A DNA stretch of 64,000 nucleotides, from NCBI RefSeq assembly GCF_003626975.1, contig NZ_CP032616.1, positions 1,736,001-1,800,000 of the forward strand, given 5' to 3'. Position numbers and translations under genes: made by a program. Shown piece after piece: positions 37,852-47,589 of this stretch; the first letter of the stretch is position 1, and the number at the start of each line of letters is the position of its first letter. The notes under the pieces are model-generated. The model was given only the letters and a program-made list of their open reading frames with translations. It was not told the origin of the DNA and searched no databases. Source of the stretch: Pseudomonas sp. DY-1 (GTDB lineage: Bacteria > Pseudomonadota > Gammaproteobacteria > Pseudomonadales > Pseudomonadaceae).

Positions 37852-39915
37852 GTGTTCAACCTGCCTAACGCCCGCGACTGGTTCTACTCGATCAAGGTCT
37901 TCGCCGCTTCGATGCTGGCGCTGTACATCGCGCTGTACATGCAACTGCCCCGCCCCTACTGGGCCATGGCTACGGTGTACATCGTCGCCAACCCCTTCGT
38001 CGGCCCCACCAGCGCTAAAGCCCTGTACCGCGCGCTCGGCACCTTGCTCGGCGCCAGCGCCGCCGTGTTCATCGTGCCGCTGCTGTCCCAGCAACCCCTG
38101 TTGCTGAGCCTCGTGGTGGCGTTCTGGACCGGCGGCATGCTGTTCCTCTCGATGCATGTACGCACCGCCGACAACTACGCGCTGATGCTGGCCGGCTACA
38201 CCATGCCGATGATTGCCCTGCCAGTGGTGGACAACCCACAGGCGGTCTTCGACCTCGCCTACTCGCGATTTCTCGAGATTCTCCTGGGCATCATCTGCGC
38301 CAGCGTGGTCGGCAGCCTGTTCTGGCCCAGCCGGCTGGCTCCGGTGCTCGCCGCCAACTCCAGCCGCTGGTTCGGCGACGCCCGCGACTATTGCGCCCTG
38401 CAGTTGCAACACCCGCGTGACTTGAAGCGGCTGGTGCAATTGCGCTCAGCCATGGTCACTACCTTCAATGGCCTGGAGCTGATGATCGGCCAGCTGCCGC
38501 ACGAGGGAGCGCACCCTCGCGTCGTGCGTAACGCCCGTGAGCTTCGTGAACGCATGGCCCTGTTGTTGCCCGCGGCGGATACCCTGCACGACAGCCTGAT
38601 CGCCCTACAGGAAAAGGCACCACGGCTGGCCGCGAGACTTGCCCCAAGCCTGCGGGCCTGCCTCGATTGGCTACAAGGCGACGCGGATGACGAGACGCGC
38701 ACGCGACTCCGCCGGCAGCTCGATGCCTTGCAGCCGCATGCCAGCAGCTTGGGAGATGCCGGCCAGTCGTTGCTTAGCAGCAGCCTCTATCGCCTGCGGC
38801 AATGGCTCGACCTCTGGCAGGACTGCCGCGACCTGCATCAGCGCCTGGACAGCGACGACCATGCTCCCTGGACGTCGGTCTACCGACACTGGCACCTGGG
38901 CAGTGGCGCGCGCTTCTTCGACCGCGGCCTGATGCTGTATTCCGTCGCCTACATCATCCTCGGCATCTTCGTCGCGACACAGCTGTGGATCTGGCTGCAA
39001 TGGACCGACGGTGCCAGCGCCGTGGTCCTGGCCGCTGTGGCCTGCTGCTTCTTCGCCACCCTCGACGAACCGGCGGTGCAGATCAGGCGCTTCTTCATCT
39101 GGACCAGCTTCAGCGTGGTGCTGGCCAGCCTCTACCTGTTCCTCGTGCTGCCCAACGTCCACGACTTCCCACTGCTGGTGCTGGCCTTCGCCGGCCCCTT
39201 CATCTGCGTCGGCACCCTGACCGTGCAGCCTCGTTTCTACCTGCCGACACTCCTGATCGCGGTGAACACCGCAACCTTCATCAGCATCCAGGGTGCCTAC
39301 GAAGCCAACGTACAGGTATTCCTCAACAGCAACCTGGCCGGTCCCATCGGCCTGCTGTTCGCCTTCCTCTGGACCCTGGTTTTCCGCCCCTTCGGCGCCG
39401 AACTGCTGGCCCGGCGCATGACCCGTTCCAGCTGGCAGGACCTCGCGGACATGAGCCGCGCCGACACCCTGGCAGCCCAACGCAGGCTCGCCGGACGCCT
39501 GCTCGACCGTTTCGCCCAGCACCTGCCGCGCCTGAACCTGAGCGGCCAGGACAGCAGCGGCGCCGAGCGTGAACTCCGCATCGCCTACAACCTGCTGGAC
39601 ATCAAGGCCCACCAGGGCCGGCTGCCATTGGACCTGCAACGGCCGCTGCAACTGGTGGTGCGCGGCGTCGGCCGTCACTTCCGGCGCAACCTGCGTAGCA
39701 CAGTCGCCCGGGACGTAGCGCCCTCGCTGCTGAACCTGATCGAACACGCCCGCCAGGCCGTGGCCGCCGCCGCGCCGCAGCATGAAGAGACCGCACTGGC
39801 AGTCCTGCATGCCCTGGCCGGGCTGGAAACCGCCTTGCGCCCGGCACTTGCCACGCCACCGGTGCAAGGCGCGGAACAACCCATCCCCGCAGGCCTGGAC
39901 GGAGCAGCGCTGTGA
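37852..39915 (+). CDS. FUSC-family aromatic-acid exporter (AaeB-like)
   Basis: A 687-residue inner-membrane protein. The two halves each hold a cluster of hydrophobic segments (about 15-155 and 355-505), each followed by a cytoplasmic helical part, the FUSC/DUF939 layout. The GTG at 37852 starts right after the MarR stop; an ATG start is not available at the right place. It should pump aromatic carboxylates or related compounds out with the adaptor and channel encoded downstream. Confidence 0.88.
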   Translation: MFNLPNARDWFYSIKVFAASMLALYIALYMQLPRPYWAMATVYIVANPFVGPTSAKALYRALGTLLGASAAVFIVPLLSQQPLLLSLVVAFWTGGMLFLSMHVRTADNYALMLAGYTMPMIALPVVDNPQAVFDLAYSRFLEILLGIICASVVGSLFWPSRLAPVLAANSSRWFGDARDYCALQLQHPRDLKRLVQLRSAMVTTFNGLELMIGQLPHEGAHPRVVRNARELRERMALLLPAADTLHDSLIALQEKAPRLAARLAPSLRACLDWLQGDADDETRTRLRRQLDALQPHASSLGDAGQSLLSSSLYRLRQWLDLWQDCRDLHQRLDSDDHAPWTSVYRHWHLGSGARFFDRGLMLYSVAYIILGIFVATQLWIWLQWTDGASAVVLAAVACCFFATLDEPAVQIRRFFIWTSFSVVLASLYLFLVLPNVHDFPLLVLAFAGPFICVGTLTVQPRFYLPTLLIAVNTATFISIQGAYEANVQVFLNSNLAGPIGLLFAFLWTLVFRPFGAELLARRMTRSSWQDLADMSRADTLAAQRRLAGRLLDRFAQHLPRLNLSGQDSSGAERELRIAYNLLDIKAHQGRLPLDLQRPLQLVVRGVGRHFRRNLRSTVARDVAPSLLNLIEHARQAVAAAAPQHEETALAVLHALAGLETALRPALATPPVQGAEQPIPAGLDGAAL

Positions 39916-40124
39916 TTGGCGACATCAATATCTTCGGAGTCTTCCTGCCCACCGCCCTGGTGCTGATGCTTCTGGCCTACCTGGTCTACCTGCCGCTGCA
40001 GAAGCTCCTGAATGCCCTGCATGTCTATCGCCTGGTCTGGCACCGCGCGCTGTTCAACATCGCGTTGTACGCAGCCCTGCTGGGCACCCTCGAACATTTC
40101 AGCCGAATCCTGATGCAATCATGA
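39912..40124 (+). CDS. DUF1656 small membrane protein
   Basis: A 70-residue protein with two hydrophobic segments (about 8-28 and 45-63). The GTG start overlaps the pump stop and its own stop overlaps the adaptor start (ATGA). DUF1656 proteins nearly always accompany FUSC/HlyD efflux genes, probably as a small pump subunit (AaeX-like). Confidence 0.9.
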   Translation: MIGDINIFGVFLPTALVLMLLAYLVYLPLQKLLNALHVYRLVWHRALFNIALYAALLGTLEHFSRILMQS

Positions 40125-40999
40125 AACGACTCGCGTTTTCCTCCGCCCGCCTGCTGGTCACCCTGCTCGCCGTTGCCGTCGCCGCCGTACTGATCTGGCA
40201 GATGCTGAGCTATTACCTGTTCGCACCCTGGACCCGCGATGGCCATATCCGCGTGGACGTGGTCCAGGTGGCGCCCGATGTCTCGGGCCTGATCGACAAG
40301 GTGGAGGTCCATGACAACCAGCCGGTCAGCAAAGGCCAGGTGCTCTTCGTGATTGACCAGGAGCGATTCAAGGTCGCCTTGCAACAGGCACAGGCCATGC
40401 GCGACGACCGCCGCGAAACCCTTGCCCAGGCCCGCCGCGAGCAGGCACGCAACCGTGCCCTGGGCCGGCTCGTCGCTCAGGAAATCGTCGAGGCAAGTGA
40501 CTCTTCGGTGCTGCGCGCCAGCGCTGCGCTGTCCGAAGCCGAAGCCACGGTGGAAGGCGCCCGGCTCAACCTCGCCCGCACCGTCATCACCAGTCCGGTG
40601 GACGGCTACCTGAACGACCGGGCGCCCCGAGCAGGAGAGTTCGTCAGCGCCGGGCACAACGTGCTGTCGGTGGTGGACAAGGGCTCTTTCCACCTGGACG
40701 GTTACTTCGAAGAAACCAAGCTCGGCCAGATCCACATCGGCCAGGCCGTGGACATCCGCGTGATGGGTGATGGCCGCCGCCTGACCGGCCGCGTGCACAG
40801 CATTGCCGCCGCCATCGAAGACCGTGACCGCACCAGCGGCGCCAACCTGCTGCCCAATGTCAACCCGGCCTTCAGCTGGGTGCGCCTGGCCCAGCGTGTT
40901 CCGGTGCGCATCCTGTTCGATGAGGTACCGGAGGACTTCCGCATGGTGGCGGGGCGAACCGCCACCGTCTCCATCCTCGAAGCACCGGTGAAACCATGA
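40121..40999 (+). CDS. HlyD-type periplasmic adaptor (AaeA-like)
   Basis: A 292-residue membrane-fusion protein. It has an N-terminal anchor (about 10-30), lipoyl/barrel strands APWTRDGHIRVDVVQVAPDV and SGLIDKVEVHDNQPVSKGQ, and a short coiled-coil hairpin (about 85-145). The second lipoyl half is TVITSPVDGYLNDR. It links the inner-membrane pump to the outer-membrane channel. Confidence 0.92.
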   Translation: MKRLAFSSARLLVTLLAVAVAAVLIWQMLSYYLFAPWTRDGHIRVDVVQVAPDVSGLIDKVEVHDNQPVSKGQVLFVIDQERFKVALQQAQAMRDDRRETLAQARREQARNRALGRLVAQEIVEASDSSVLRASAALSEAEATVEGARLNLARTVITSPVDGYLNDRAPRAGEFVSAGHNVLSVVDKGSFHLDGYFEETKLGQIHIGQAVDIRVMGDGRRLTGRVHSIAAAIEDRDRTSGANLLPNVNPAFSWVRLAQRVPVRILFDEVPEDFRMVAGRTATVSILEAPVKP

Positions 41000-42441
41000 G
41001 ACTCCGCCCGCTCGCAGCCAGTCTCAGCCTGGCCCTGAGCCTCTCCGCCTGCCAGGTGGTCGGCCCCGACTACGCACTGCCTGGAGACGCCGCGATCAAA
41101 CGGGTCGAAGCCCAGGGGGAACTCGCCACCGCCGATGCATCGGTCGTCTCCACACCGGTACCGGCAGACTGGTGGCGCCTGTACCACGCGCCGGAACTCG
41201 AGCGCCTGGTAGAGCAGGCACTGGCCGCCAACACCGACCTGCGCGTGGCCGCCGCCAACCTCGGCCGCGCCGCCGCCCAGGTGCATGAAGCGGAAGATCG
41301 TGGCGGCTTCGAGGCGTCACTGAGTGCCGACCTGCAGCGCACCCAGGTTGCCGGCCAGCAGTTCCTGTTGATGGAAAAAGTGCCGGTGGTGAACTTCGCC
41401 AACCTCAACGCCAGCCTGTCCTATCAGTTCGACCTGTTCGGCAAGCTCCAGCGTGGCGTCGAGGCTTCCCGCGCCGACGCCGACGCCGCGCAGGCCGCTG
41501 CCGACCTGCTCCGTATCAACGTCGTGGCACGGGTTGTGAGCGCTTATGCGCAGGTCTGCTCGGCCAACGAGGAACGCGAAGTCGCCCAGCACTCGCTGGA
41601 TCTGCAGCGCCAGAGCCTGGAGCTCACCCAACAACTTCACGCTGCAGGGCGCGGTAACGAAACCGAAGTGACGCGCTCGGCCACCCAGTTCAAATCGCTG
41701 CGCGCCGCGCTTCCGCGCTACACGGCCGCTCAGCAGGCAGGCATTTATCAGCTGGCCATGCTCACGGCCCAGCCGGTAGCGGCGCTGCCGCGTGGTGTCA
41801 CCGAATGCCGTCATCTGCCTGAACTCACCCAGCCGCTGCCAGTGGGCGATGGCGCCGAACTGCTCAAGCGCCGGCCGGACATTCGCCAGGCGGAACGCCA
41901 GCTCGCCGCGTCCACGGCGCGCATAGGCGTCGCCACCGGCGAGCTGTACCCGGACATCAGCATCGGCGCCTCGACCGGCCTGATCGGCATCCTCGACGAC
42001 ATGGGCGACCCGTCGACCCAGCACTGGGGTTTCGGCCCGCTCATCCACTGGAACATTCCCACCACCGGCGCCCGTGCCCGCGTGCAGCAGGCCGAGGCCG
42101 CCACCCAGGCGTCGCTCGCCCATTTCGACGGTGTGGTGCTCAATGCCTTTCGCGAAACCCAGACGGCCCTCGCCCAATACACCGCCGCCCTGCAGCAACG
42201 TGCTGCACTGGACGAAACCGCACGTTCAGCTCAGCTGAGCGCCGAGCAGACACATGCGTTCTACCAGGCCGGCCGCGAGTCCTTCCTGGCCGAACTGGAA
42301 GCCCAGCGCACCCAGGCGCAAGTCGCCGAACAACTGGCCGCCAGCCAGAGCCAGGTCGTCCAGGCGCAGATCGGCCTGTTCATGGCCCTGGGCGGTGGCT
42401 GGCAACAGGTAACGGCCAAGGACGAGAGCAACGTGCACTGA
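40996..42441 (+). CDS. Outer-membrane efflux lipoprotein (NodT/OprM family)
   Basis: A 481-residue TolC-like channel. The signal ends in lipobox LSAC (Cys19). Two homologous halves each contain long helices; landmarks are PADWWRLYHAPELERLVEQ and RRPDIRQAERQLAASTARIG. The start overlaps the adaptor stop (ATGA). It completes a tripartite exporter. Confidence 0.93.
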   Translation: MRLRPLAASLSLALSLSACQVVGPDYALPGDAAIKRVEAQGELATADASVVSTPVPADWWRLYHAPELERLVEQALAANTDLRVAAANLGRAAAQVHEAEDRGGFEASLSADLQRTQVAGQQFLLMEKVPVVNFANLNASLSYQFDLFGKLQRGVEASRADADAAQAAADLLRINVVARVVSAYAQVCSANEEREVAQHSLDLQRQSLELTQQLHAAGRGNETEVTRSATQFKSLRAALPRYTAAQQAGIYQLAMLTAQPVAALPRGVTECRHLPELTQPLPVGDGAELLKRRPDIRQAERQLAASTARIGVATGELYPDISIGASTGLIGILDDMGDPSTQHWGFGPLIHWNIPTTGARARVQQAEAATQASLAHFDGVVLNAFRETQTALAQYTAALQQRAALDETARSAQLSAEQTHAFYQAGRESFLAELEAQRTQAQVAEQLAASQSQVVQAQIGLFMALGGGWQQVTAKDESNVH

Positions 42442-42695
42442 CTTTCGAGCGCAGCCCCTTCAATGCGCCAGCCTGAAACAACCCTATCCCCCCCCCTCTC
42501 CCAGAGGACGAGGGGTGACTCGCGCCTGCGAGGCCTGGGCAGTCCTGAAGCAGCCAGCCGTCTGAATCCGAGACAACTCAGCCCCCTCACCAAACCCGCA
42601 GCTTCCCGACCCACCTACCCCTCCGGGGTGGGCCATTCATGCCGACCTTCTGTTGAACTCTGCGCGATTGATTTCGCAAACCTCCGGAGTTCTCC

Positions 42696-43544
42696 ATGAG
42701 CCTCAACAGAATCGGCGTGATCGGGGCCGGCACCATGGGCAGCGGCATTGCCCAGGTCTGTGCCTCCGCTGGCCTGAGCGTCATCCTGATCGATGTCACC
42801 GAACCTGCCCTGGCCCGAGGCGTGGCCGCCGTGAACGAGGGCCTGCAACGCCAGGTTCGCAAAGCGAGGATCTGCGAGAGCGAGCGCGAAGCGACTCTGG
42901 CACGGGTGCAGGCCACCACTGACTACAGCAGCCTGGCCGAAGCCGACCTGGTAATCGAAGCCGCTACGGAGAATCTCGAGCTCAAGCTGCGCATCCTGCG
43001 TCAGATCGAAGCAGTGGTTTCATCCGACACAGTGATCGCCACCAACACTTCGTCCATCTCCATCACCCAGCTGGCTGCCGTATTGGAGCGCCCCGAGCGC
43101 TTCATCGGAGTGCACTTCTTCAATCCCGTACCGGCCATGCAACTGCTGGAGCTGATTCGCGGCTTGCAGACCTCCAGCCAGACCCACGCCGCAGTGGAGT
43201 CCTTCGCCAAGGCGGTCGGCAAGACACCCATCAACGTCGACAACGCTCCGGGATTCGTCGTCAACCGCATCCTGATCCCGATGATCAACGAAGCCGTTTT
43301 CGTGCTCCAGGAAGGCCTCGCCAGTGCCCGGGACATCGATACCGGAATGCAGCTGGGTTGCAACCACCCCATCGGACCACTGGCCCTGGCCGACATGATC
43401 GGCCTCGACACCCTGCTCGCCATCATGCAGGTCCTGCACGACGGCTTCGGTGATCCCAAGTACCGCCCCGCCCGGCTGCTCAAGGACCTGGTTGCGGCCG
43501 GCCATCTCGGCCGCAAGAGCGGCCGCGGCTTCCACAGCTATTGA
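42696..43544 (+). CDS. 3-hydroxybutyryl-CoA dehydrogenase family enzyme
   Basis: A 282-residue NAD-dependent dehydrogenase. The NAD site is IGVIGAGTMGSGIAQ. The catalytic His is in GVHFFNPVP, the Ser/Asn in SNTSSI-like ATNTSSISI, and NAPGFVVNRIL opens the helical domain. CGGAG precedes the ATG. It forms an operon with the acyl-CoA dehydrogenase gene 22 bases downstream, giving two consecutive kinds of beta-oxidation step. Confidence 0.92.
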   Translation: MSLNRIGVIGAGTMGSGIAQVCASAGLSVILIDVTEPALARGVAAVNEGLQRQVRKARICESEREATLARVQATTDYSSLAEADLVIEAATENLELKLRILRQIEAVVSSDTVIATNTSSISITQLAAVLERPERFIGVHFFNPVPAMQLLELIRGLQTSSQTHAAVESFAKAVGKTPINVDNAPGFVVNRILIPMINEAVFVLQEGLASARDIDTGMQLGCNHPIGPLALADMIGLDTLLAIMQVLHDGFGDPKYRPARLLKDLVAAGHLGRKSGRGFHSY

Positions 43545-43566
43545 ATCACCCATTGAGGCCTCAGCC

Positions 43567-45363
43567 ATGAGCGAATACGCAGCTCCCCTGCGCGACATGC
43601 AGTTCGTCCTGAACGAACTGGGATACCTGGAACAAGTGAGTGAACTGCCCGGCTGCGAAGACCTGGGCGCCGACCTCGTCGATGCCATCCTGGGTGAGGC
43701 CGGCAAGTTCGCCCAGGGCGTGCTCTCGCCCCTGAACATCATCGGCGACCGTGAGGGTGCGTGCTGGCACGAAGGCGAAGTGACCACCGCAAAAGGCTGG
43801 CACGAGGCCTACGGGCAATTCGTCGAAGGCGGTTGGAACGCCCTCTCCTGCCACCCGGAATTCGGCGGCCAGGGCCTGCCGCGACTGATCTCGGCACTGG
43901 TGGAAGAGATGTGGAACGGCGCCAACGTTTCATTCGGCCTGTGCCCCATGCTCACCCGGGGCGCCATCGAGGCTATCGAGCTCTGCGGGTCTTCCCATCT
44001 GAAGGAAACCTACCTGCCGAAAATGATCAGCGGCGAATGGACCGGCACCATGAACCTGACCGAACCCCAGGCCGGTTCGGACCTCGCCGCCGTGCGCAGC
44101 CGCGCAGAGCCCCAGGACGACGGCACGTACCGTTTGTTCGGCCAGAAGATCTTCATCACCTATGGCGAGCACGACTTGACCGACAACATCGTGCACCTGG
44201 TACTGGCCCGCGTCCCAGGCGCGCCTGAGGGTGTGAAAGGCATCTCGCTGTTCGTGGTGCCGAAGCTCCTGGTGGAAGCCGACGGCAGCCTGGGGGCGCG
44301 CAACGATGTGCGCTGCGCCTCCATCGAGCACAAGCTGGGCATCCATGGCAGCCCGACCGCCGTACTGGCCTTCGGCGACAACGAGGGTGCCCTGGGCTGG
44401 CTGGTGGGCGAAGAGAATCGCGGGCTGGAATACATGTTCATCATGATGAACGCCGCGCGCTTCTCCGTAGGTATCGAAGGGGTCGGCTTGTCCGAACGTG
44501 CCTACCAGCGTGCACTCGGCTACGCCCGCGAGCGTGTTCAGGGCACCGAGGCCGGCGCGAAGAGTCGTGACAAGGTGGCGATCATTCGCCACCCGGATGT
44601 CCGCCGCATGCTGTTGTCGATGAAATCCCGCACCGAGGCGATGCGCGCCATCGCCTGCGAAGTCGCCGCCGCAATGGACTGTGCCGAACGCCATCCCGAC
44701 CCGGCACGCCGCGAGGAATGGCAAGCCTTCGTCGACCTGATGATCCCCGTGGTCAAGGGTTGCGGCACCGAGAATGCAGTGGACATCGCCTCCCTCGGCG
44801 TGCAGATCCACGGTGGCATGGGCTTCATCGAGGAAACCGGCGCCGCCCAGCATCTGCGCGATGCACGCATCACCACCATCTACGAAGGCACCACCGGCAT
44901 CCAGGCGTCCGACCTCGTCGGCCGCAAGATAGCCCGTGATGGCGGCAAGGCCATCGGGCAGGTGACAAAACGGATGCGCTACGTCATGGAGCGTCTTGTC
45001 TGGGCAGATGACCCGCAGCTGCAGGATATTGCCAGCGCCCTCGCCAGCGCCGTGGTAGCGCTGAACGCAGCGGTGGAGTTCATCGTGGCGAACTTCAACG
45101 GCCAGGCGTCTCGCGTTCTGGCCGGGGCGGTGCCATTCCTGGAGCTGTTCGGCACCGTGGCCGGTGGCTGGCAGATGGCCCGCTCGGCGCTTGCCGCCCA
45201 TGGCCAGCTCAAGGCGGGAACCACCGACCAGGACTTCTATCGCGGCAAGCTGCAGACCGCACGCTTCTACGCCGAGCATCTGCTGCCACGTGCCGAGGGG
45301 TTGTCGCGGATCGTGATCCAGGGCGGCGACGTGGTTCTGGAGATGGAAGATTCGTTGCTCTGA
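43567..45363 (+). CDS. Acyl-CoA dehydrogenase (long, DmdC/AcdA-type)
   Basis: A 598-residue flavoenzyme with an extra N-terminal region before the usual fold and a C-terminal extension, as in the 600-residue family that includes DmdC. FAD/substrate motifs are GTMNLTEPQAGSDLAAV and HKLGIHGSPTAVLAF. The catalytic base region is IYEGTTGIQASDLVGRK with Glu in YEGT. Substrate chain length not deducible. Confidence 0.9.
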   Translation: MSEYAAPLRDMQFVLNELGYLEQVSELPGCEDLGADLVDAILGEAGKFAQGVLSPLNIIGDREGACWHEGEVTTAKGWHEAYGQFVEGGWNALSCHPEFGGQGLPRLISALVEEMWNGANVSFGLCPMLTRGAIEAIELCGSSHLKETYLPKMISGEWTGTMNLTEPQAGSDLAAVRSRAEPQDDGTYRLFGQKIFITYGEHDLTDNIVHLVLARVPGAPEGVKGISLFVVPKLLVEADGSLGARNDVRCASIEHKLGIHGSPTAVLAFGDNEGALGWLVGEENRGLEYMFIMMNAARFSVGIEGVGLSERAYQRALGYARERVQGTEAGAKSRDKVAIIRHPDVRRMLLSMKSRTEAMRAIACEVAAAMDCAERHPDPARREEWQAFVDLMIPVVKGCGTENAVDIASLGVQIHGGMGFIEETGAAQHLRDARITTIYEGTTGIQASDLVGRKIARDGGKAIGQVTKRMRYVMERLVWADDPQLQDIASALASAVVALNAAVEFIVANFNGQASRVLAGAVPFLELFGTVAGGWQMARSALAAHGQLKAGTTDQDFYRGKLQTARFYAEHLLPRAEGLSRIVIQGGDVVLEMEDSLL

Positions 45364-45367
45364 GATT

Positions 45368-45460
45368 CCGCCGCCCGCCCCAAGCGGGCGGCGGAAAGGG
45401 GCCGGCGGGTGTCGACCGCCGGAACGGAGCTTTGGGCCGTCCTTGTGACGGCCTTTTTTT
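45368..45460 (+). terminator. Double hairpin terminator
   Basis: The first stem CCGCCGCCCGC/GCGGGCGGCGG spans 45368-45394. The second, GGCCGTC/GACGGCC (45435-45453), is followed by seven T; it ends the dehydrogenase operon. Confidence 0.88.
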
Positions 45461-45497
45461 CTGACCCAAGCCCGGCACCTTATTCACCCACCGCACC

Positions 45498-45563
45498 TGT
45501 AGGAGCGGGCTTGCCCGCGAACAGCCCGAGCGCAAACTTTCGCGAGCAAAGCTCGCTCCTACA
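45498..45563. repeat. REP pair (BIME)
   Basis: TGTAGGAGCGGGCTTGCCCGCG and the inverted CGCGAGCAAAGCTCGCTCCTACA lie 21 bases apart, the same family as at 16.2 and 58.0 kb. Confidence 0.9.
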
Positions 45564-45587
45564 AAGGCCTGGCCCACGCGTCGCACC

Positions 45588-45621
45588 AAAAAACGGGCCT
45601 CTCCCCATCAGGGAGAAGCCC
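45588..45621 (-). terminator. Terminator of the DUF1254 gene
   Basis: On the reverse strand GGGCTTCTCCC and GGGAGAGGCCC pair around TGATG, then GTTTTTT follows. Confidence 0.88.
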
Positions 45622-45668
45622 GCGGCCTTAGAGGATTTCGCGCGGCTTGGTCAGGCGAACCCTGTAGC

Positions 45669-46720
45669 TCAGTCGACGCGCTGGATCTTCGGTGCCTTCC
45701 AACGGCCATCGAGGGCTTCGGGCTTCGGCCAATACAGACGGCCGGCGATATAGAACGGGCCGTCCGGCGCGGGTAGCCAGTTGGCCTCATCGGCCTTGCC
45801 CGGCGACTGGTGCTGGATGTACAGGGTCAGGCCGCCATCGGCATCGCGCTTCAGTTGCGGCAACATCGGCGAATTGATCAGGTAGCGCTGCAGTGGGTTG
45901 GCCACCAGCAGTCGCGAAGCGTCGTATAGGGTCAGCGACCAGAAGGCGTTGACCGGGGGTAGCTGTCCAGGGGCGAAACGCAAGGTATACCGATGGCGCG
46001 ACGCATCCAGTTTCTGCCCTTGGGCGTCGAGGTAGAACGGCGGATAGATGGTCTCTTCCTTGTCGTTGCCATAGAGGCCGGTGACCGCCGCGCGCATCCG
46101 GTACAAGTAGTTGTTGCCGAGGAATTCGCGGCTACCGAGGAAACGCGTCGTGGAGACTTCGCCTCGCGCGACCCGCTGGCCAAGGGCCTCGAAGTCCCGC
46201 CAGGCGTCAGCAATGCCAGCCGCGATGGCTTCGCGTATATCCGCAGGCAGGGACTGCCCGTCAAAGGTCAGGCCGGGGCCGATGCCCAGCCGGGCAAAGC
46301 GCTCCATCAGGCTCCGTTCGGAAGGATGGATCGGGCAGTAACCGAGAACGAAGTTCAACTGGTTGAAGATCTCCAGGCTGCTGCGCTCTTCTTCGGCGCT
46401 TAGCGGCACGCGGAAGTCGACGGCAGCTACCGCGGCCGGAGCCGACTGGCCGAGGAATGCGGACAGCGGCTGTACCTTGTAACCGGCCTGCACCCTTTTC
46501 ACGTTTTCCAGGTCGTCCGGGCCCTTCAGCTGGGTGCGGTAAAACACGAAGGCAAACTGGGTCTCGGAACGGAACACATGGTCGATACCGGGCGGGACCG
46601 TGCCCTGCCAGTCCGGCCCGGCGAGCAGGAAGGTGCCGCCGCCGTTACCGGTGGTCCGGCTGCCGACGTAACCGAAATTATGGGTGTACGCGTCGACGAA
46701 CTGCGCCGAGTAATAGGGCC
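45669..46720 (-). pseudogene. DUF1254/DUF1214 protein, 5'-truncated
   Basis: The reading frame encodes the C-terminal two thirds of a DUF1254/DUF1214 protein. It can be followed upstream from AYTHNFGYVGSRTTGNGGG through PPGIDHVFRSETQF to the end (FYIAGRLYWPKPEALDG). Full-length members have about 450-500 residues with a signal peptide; here the N-terminal third and start are missing. Around 46715-46725 the coding sequence changes, in another frame, to a phage portal gene fragment. No good start codon precedes the remainder. The terminator behind it is intact. Confidence 0.8.
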
Positions 46721-47385
46721 GCGAGCATGTCGTCGCGGCTGATGTTCTTGATCGAGCCGAACTCGTCCTTGGCCGCCACCTCGCTCACCGGGATGAGCTG
46801 GATGCCGTCCTTCTTACCGCTGGGTGAGTAAACGAACAGGTTGCGGAAGTTGCCCGGGCCCTTGGCGCTCTTCAGTGCCGTGCGCAGATCGGCAATGTCC
46901 TGTTCGTTCTGCGCAGCGTCGGTCATGTAGAGGATGAAGCCGGCGTGGCTGTCGTTGTTGTAGTAGCGCCGACGGAGCAGCGTGGCCGACTCGTTCAGCA
47001 GCGCGCTCTGCAGCGCCACGAACCACTCCGGCAGGCCGTACACCTCCTGGTTGATGTCCGCCTCGCGCAGGTGGCAGATGCTACCCCTCTCGAAGGCGTG
47101 TTCCTCCTGCCAGCCACGGATCATGTAGAAGCGGTCCAGGTCCGTGCCCCGGCGCATGTAGCGGGCCAGAGCCGGCTGCAGGCCGAGCGGCCCCTTCAGC
47201 CGATTGCGGCGCATCTCTAGGTACGCATTGCCGAAGGTCAGCCAGTCCAGGGCGAATTGCTCGAAGGCCTGGCGCGACAGCAGCCGGTGCGGGATGAACG
47301 TCTTCGCCAGCATGTTGCGCTTGAAGTTCAGGCCCGACTGCAGGAACACCCCGGCCCGCACCGACTTGGGCTGCGCGTAACACAC
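46720..47385 (-). pseudogene. Phage portal protein fragment (P2 gpQ type)
   Basis: The translation resembles P2-type portal proteins: NFKRNMLAKTFIPHRLLSR, FALDWLTFGNAYLE, RYYNNDSHAGFILYMTD and FGSIKNISRDDMLAA. Both ends are cut. The N-terminal part is short, and the homology stops inside the SRDDMLAA motif where the frame runs out of frame into the DUF1254 remnant. No other capsid or terminase genes are near, so it is an isolated relic of a deleted prophage. Confidence 0.85.
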
Positions 47386-47501
47386 CGGCTAGGCAGTGAC
47401 GGCATGACTAGCCAGTTGGAGCTGGAAGGAAGGTCGCCCAAGGGTTGAGGTCCGAGACTCTGAAAGCTACATCAACTTGCGTGCCTATGACTGGCGGCTA
47501 C

Positions 47502-47529
47502 GATGCCAGAGTGACATCATTCTGGCATC
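47502..47529. promoter_or_regulatory. Inverted repeat upstream of the lipoprotein gene
   Basis: Perfect nine-base arms GATGCCAGA and TCTGGCATC are ten bases apart, ending 60 bases before the lipoprotein ATG. There is no T-run; it may be an operator or a recombination-site relic. Confidence 0.45.
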
Positions 47530-47589
47530 TACGATCCACGAACTCCTACCCAAGTTAAAGTGACGTATTGAACACAGGCAGGGAATCCA

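Noticed and set aside
47502..47529. Terminator reading of the inverted repeat before the lipoprotein gene.
   Set aside because: The stem is only nine base pairs with a ten-base loop and no T-run, so an operator or relic site is more likely.
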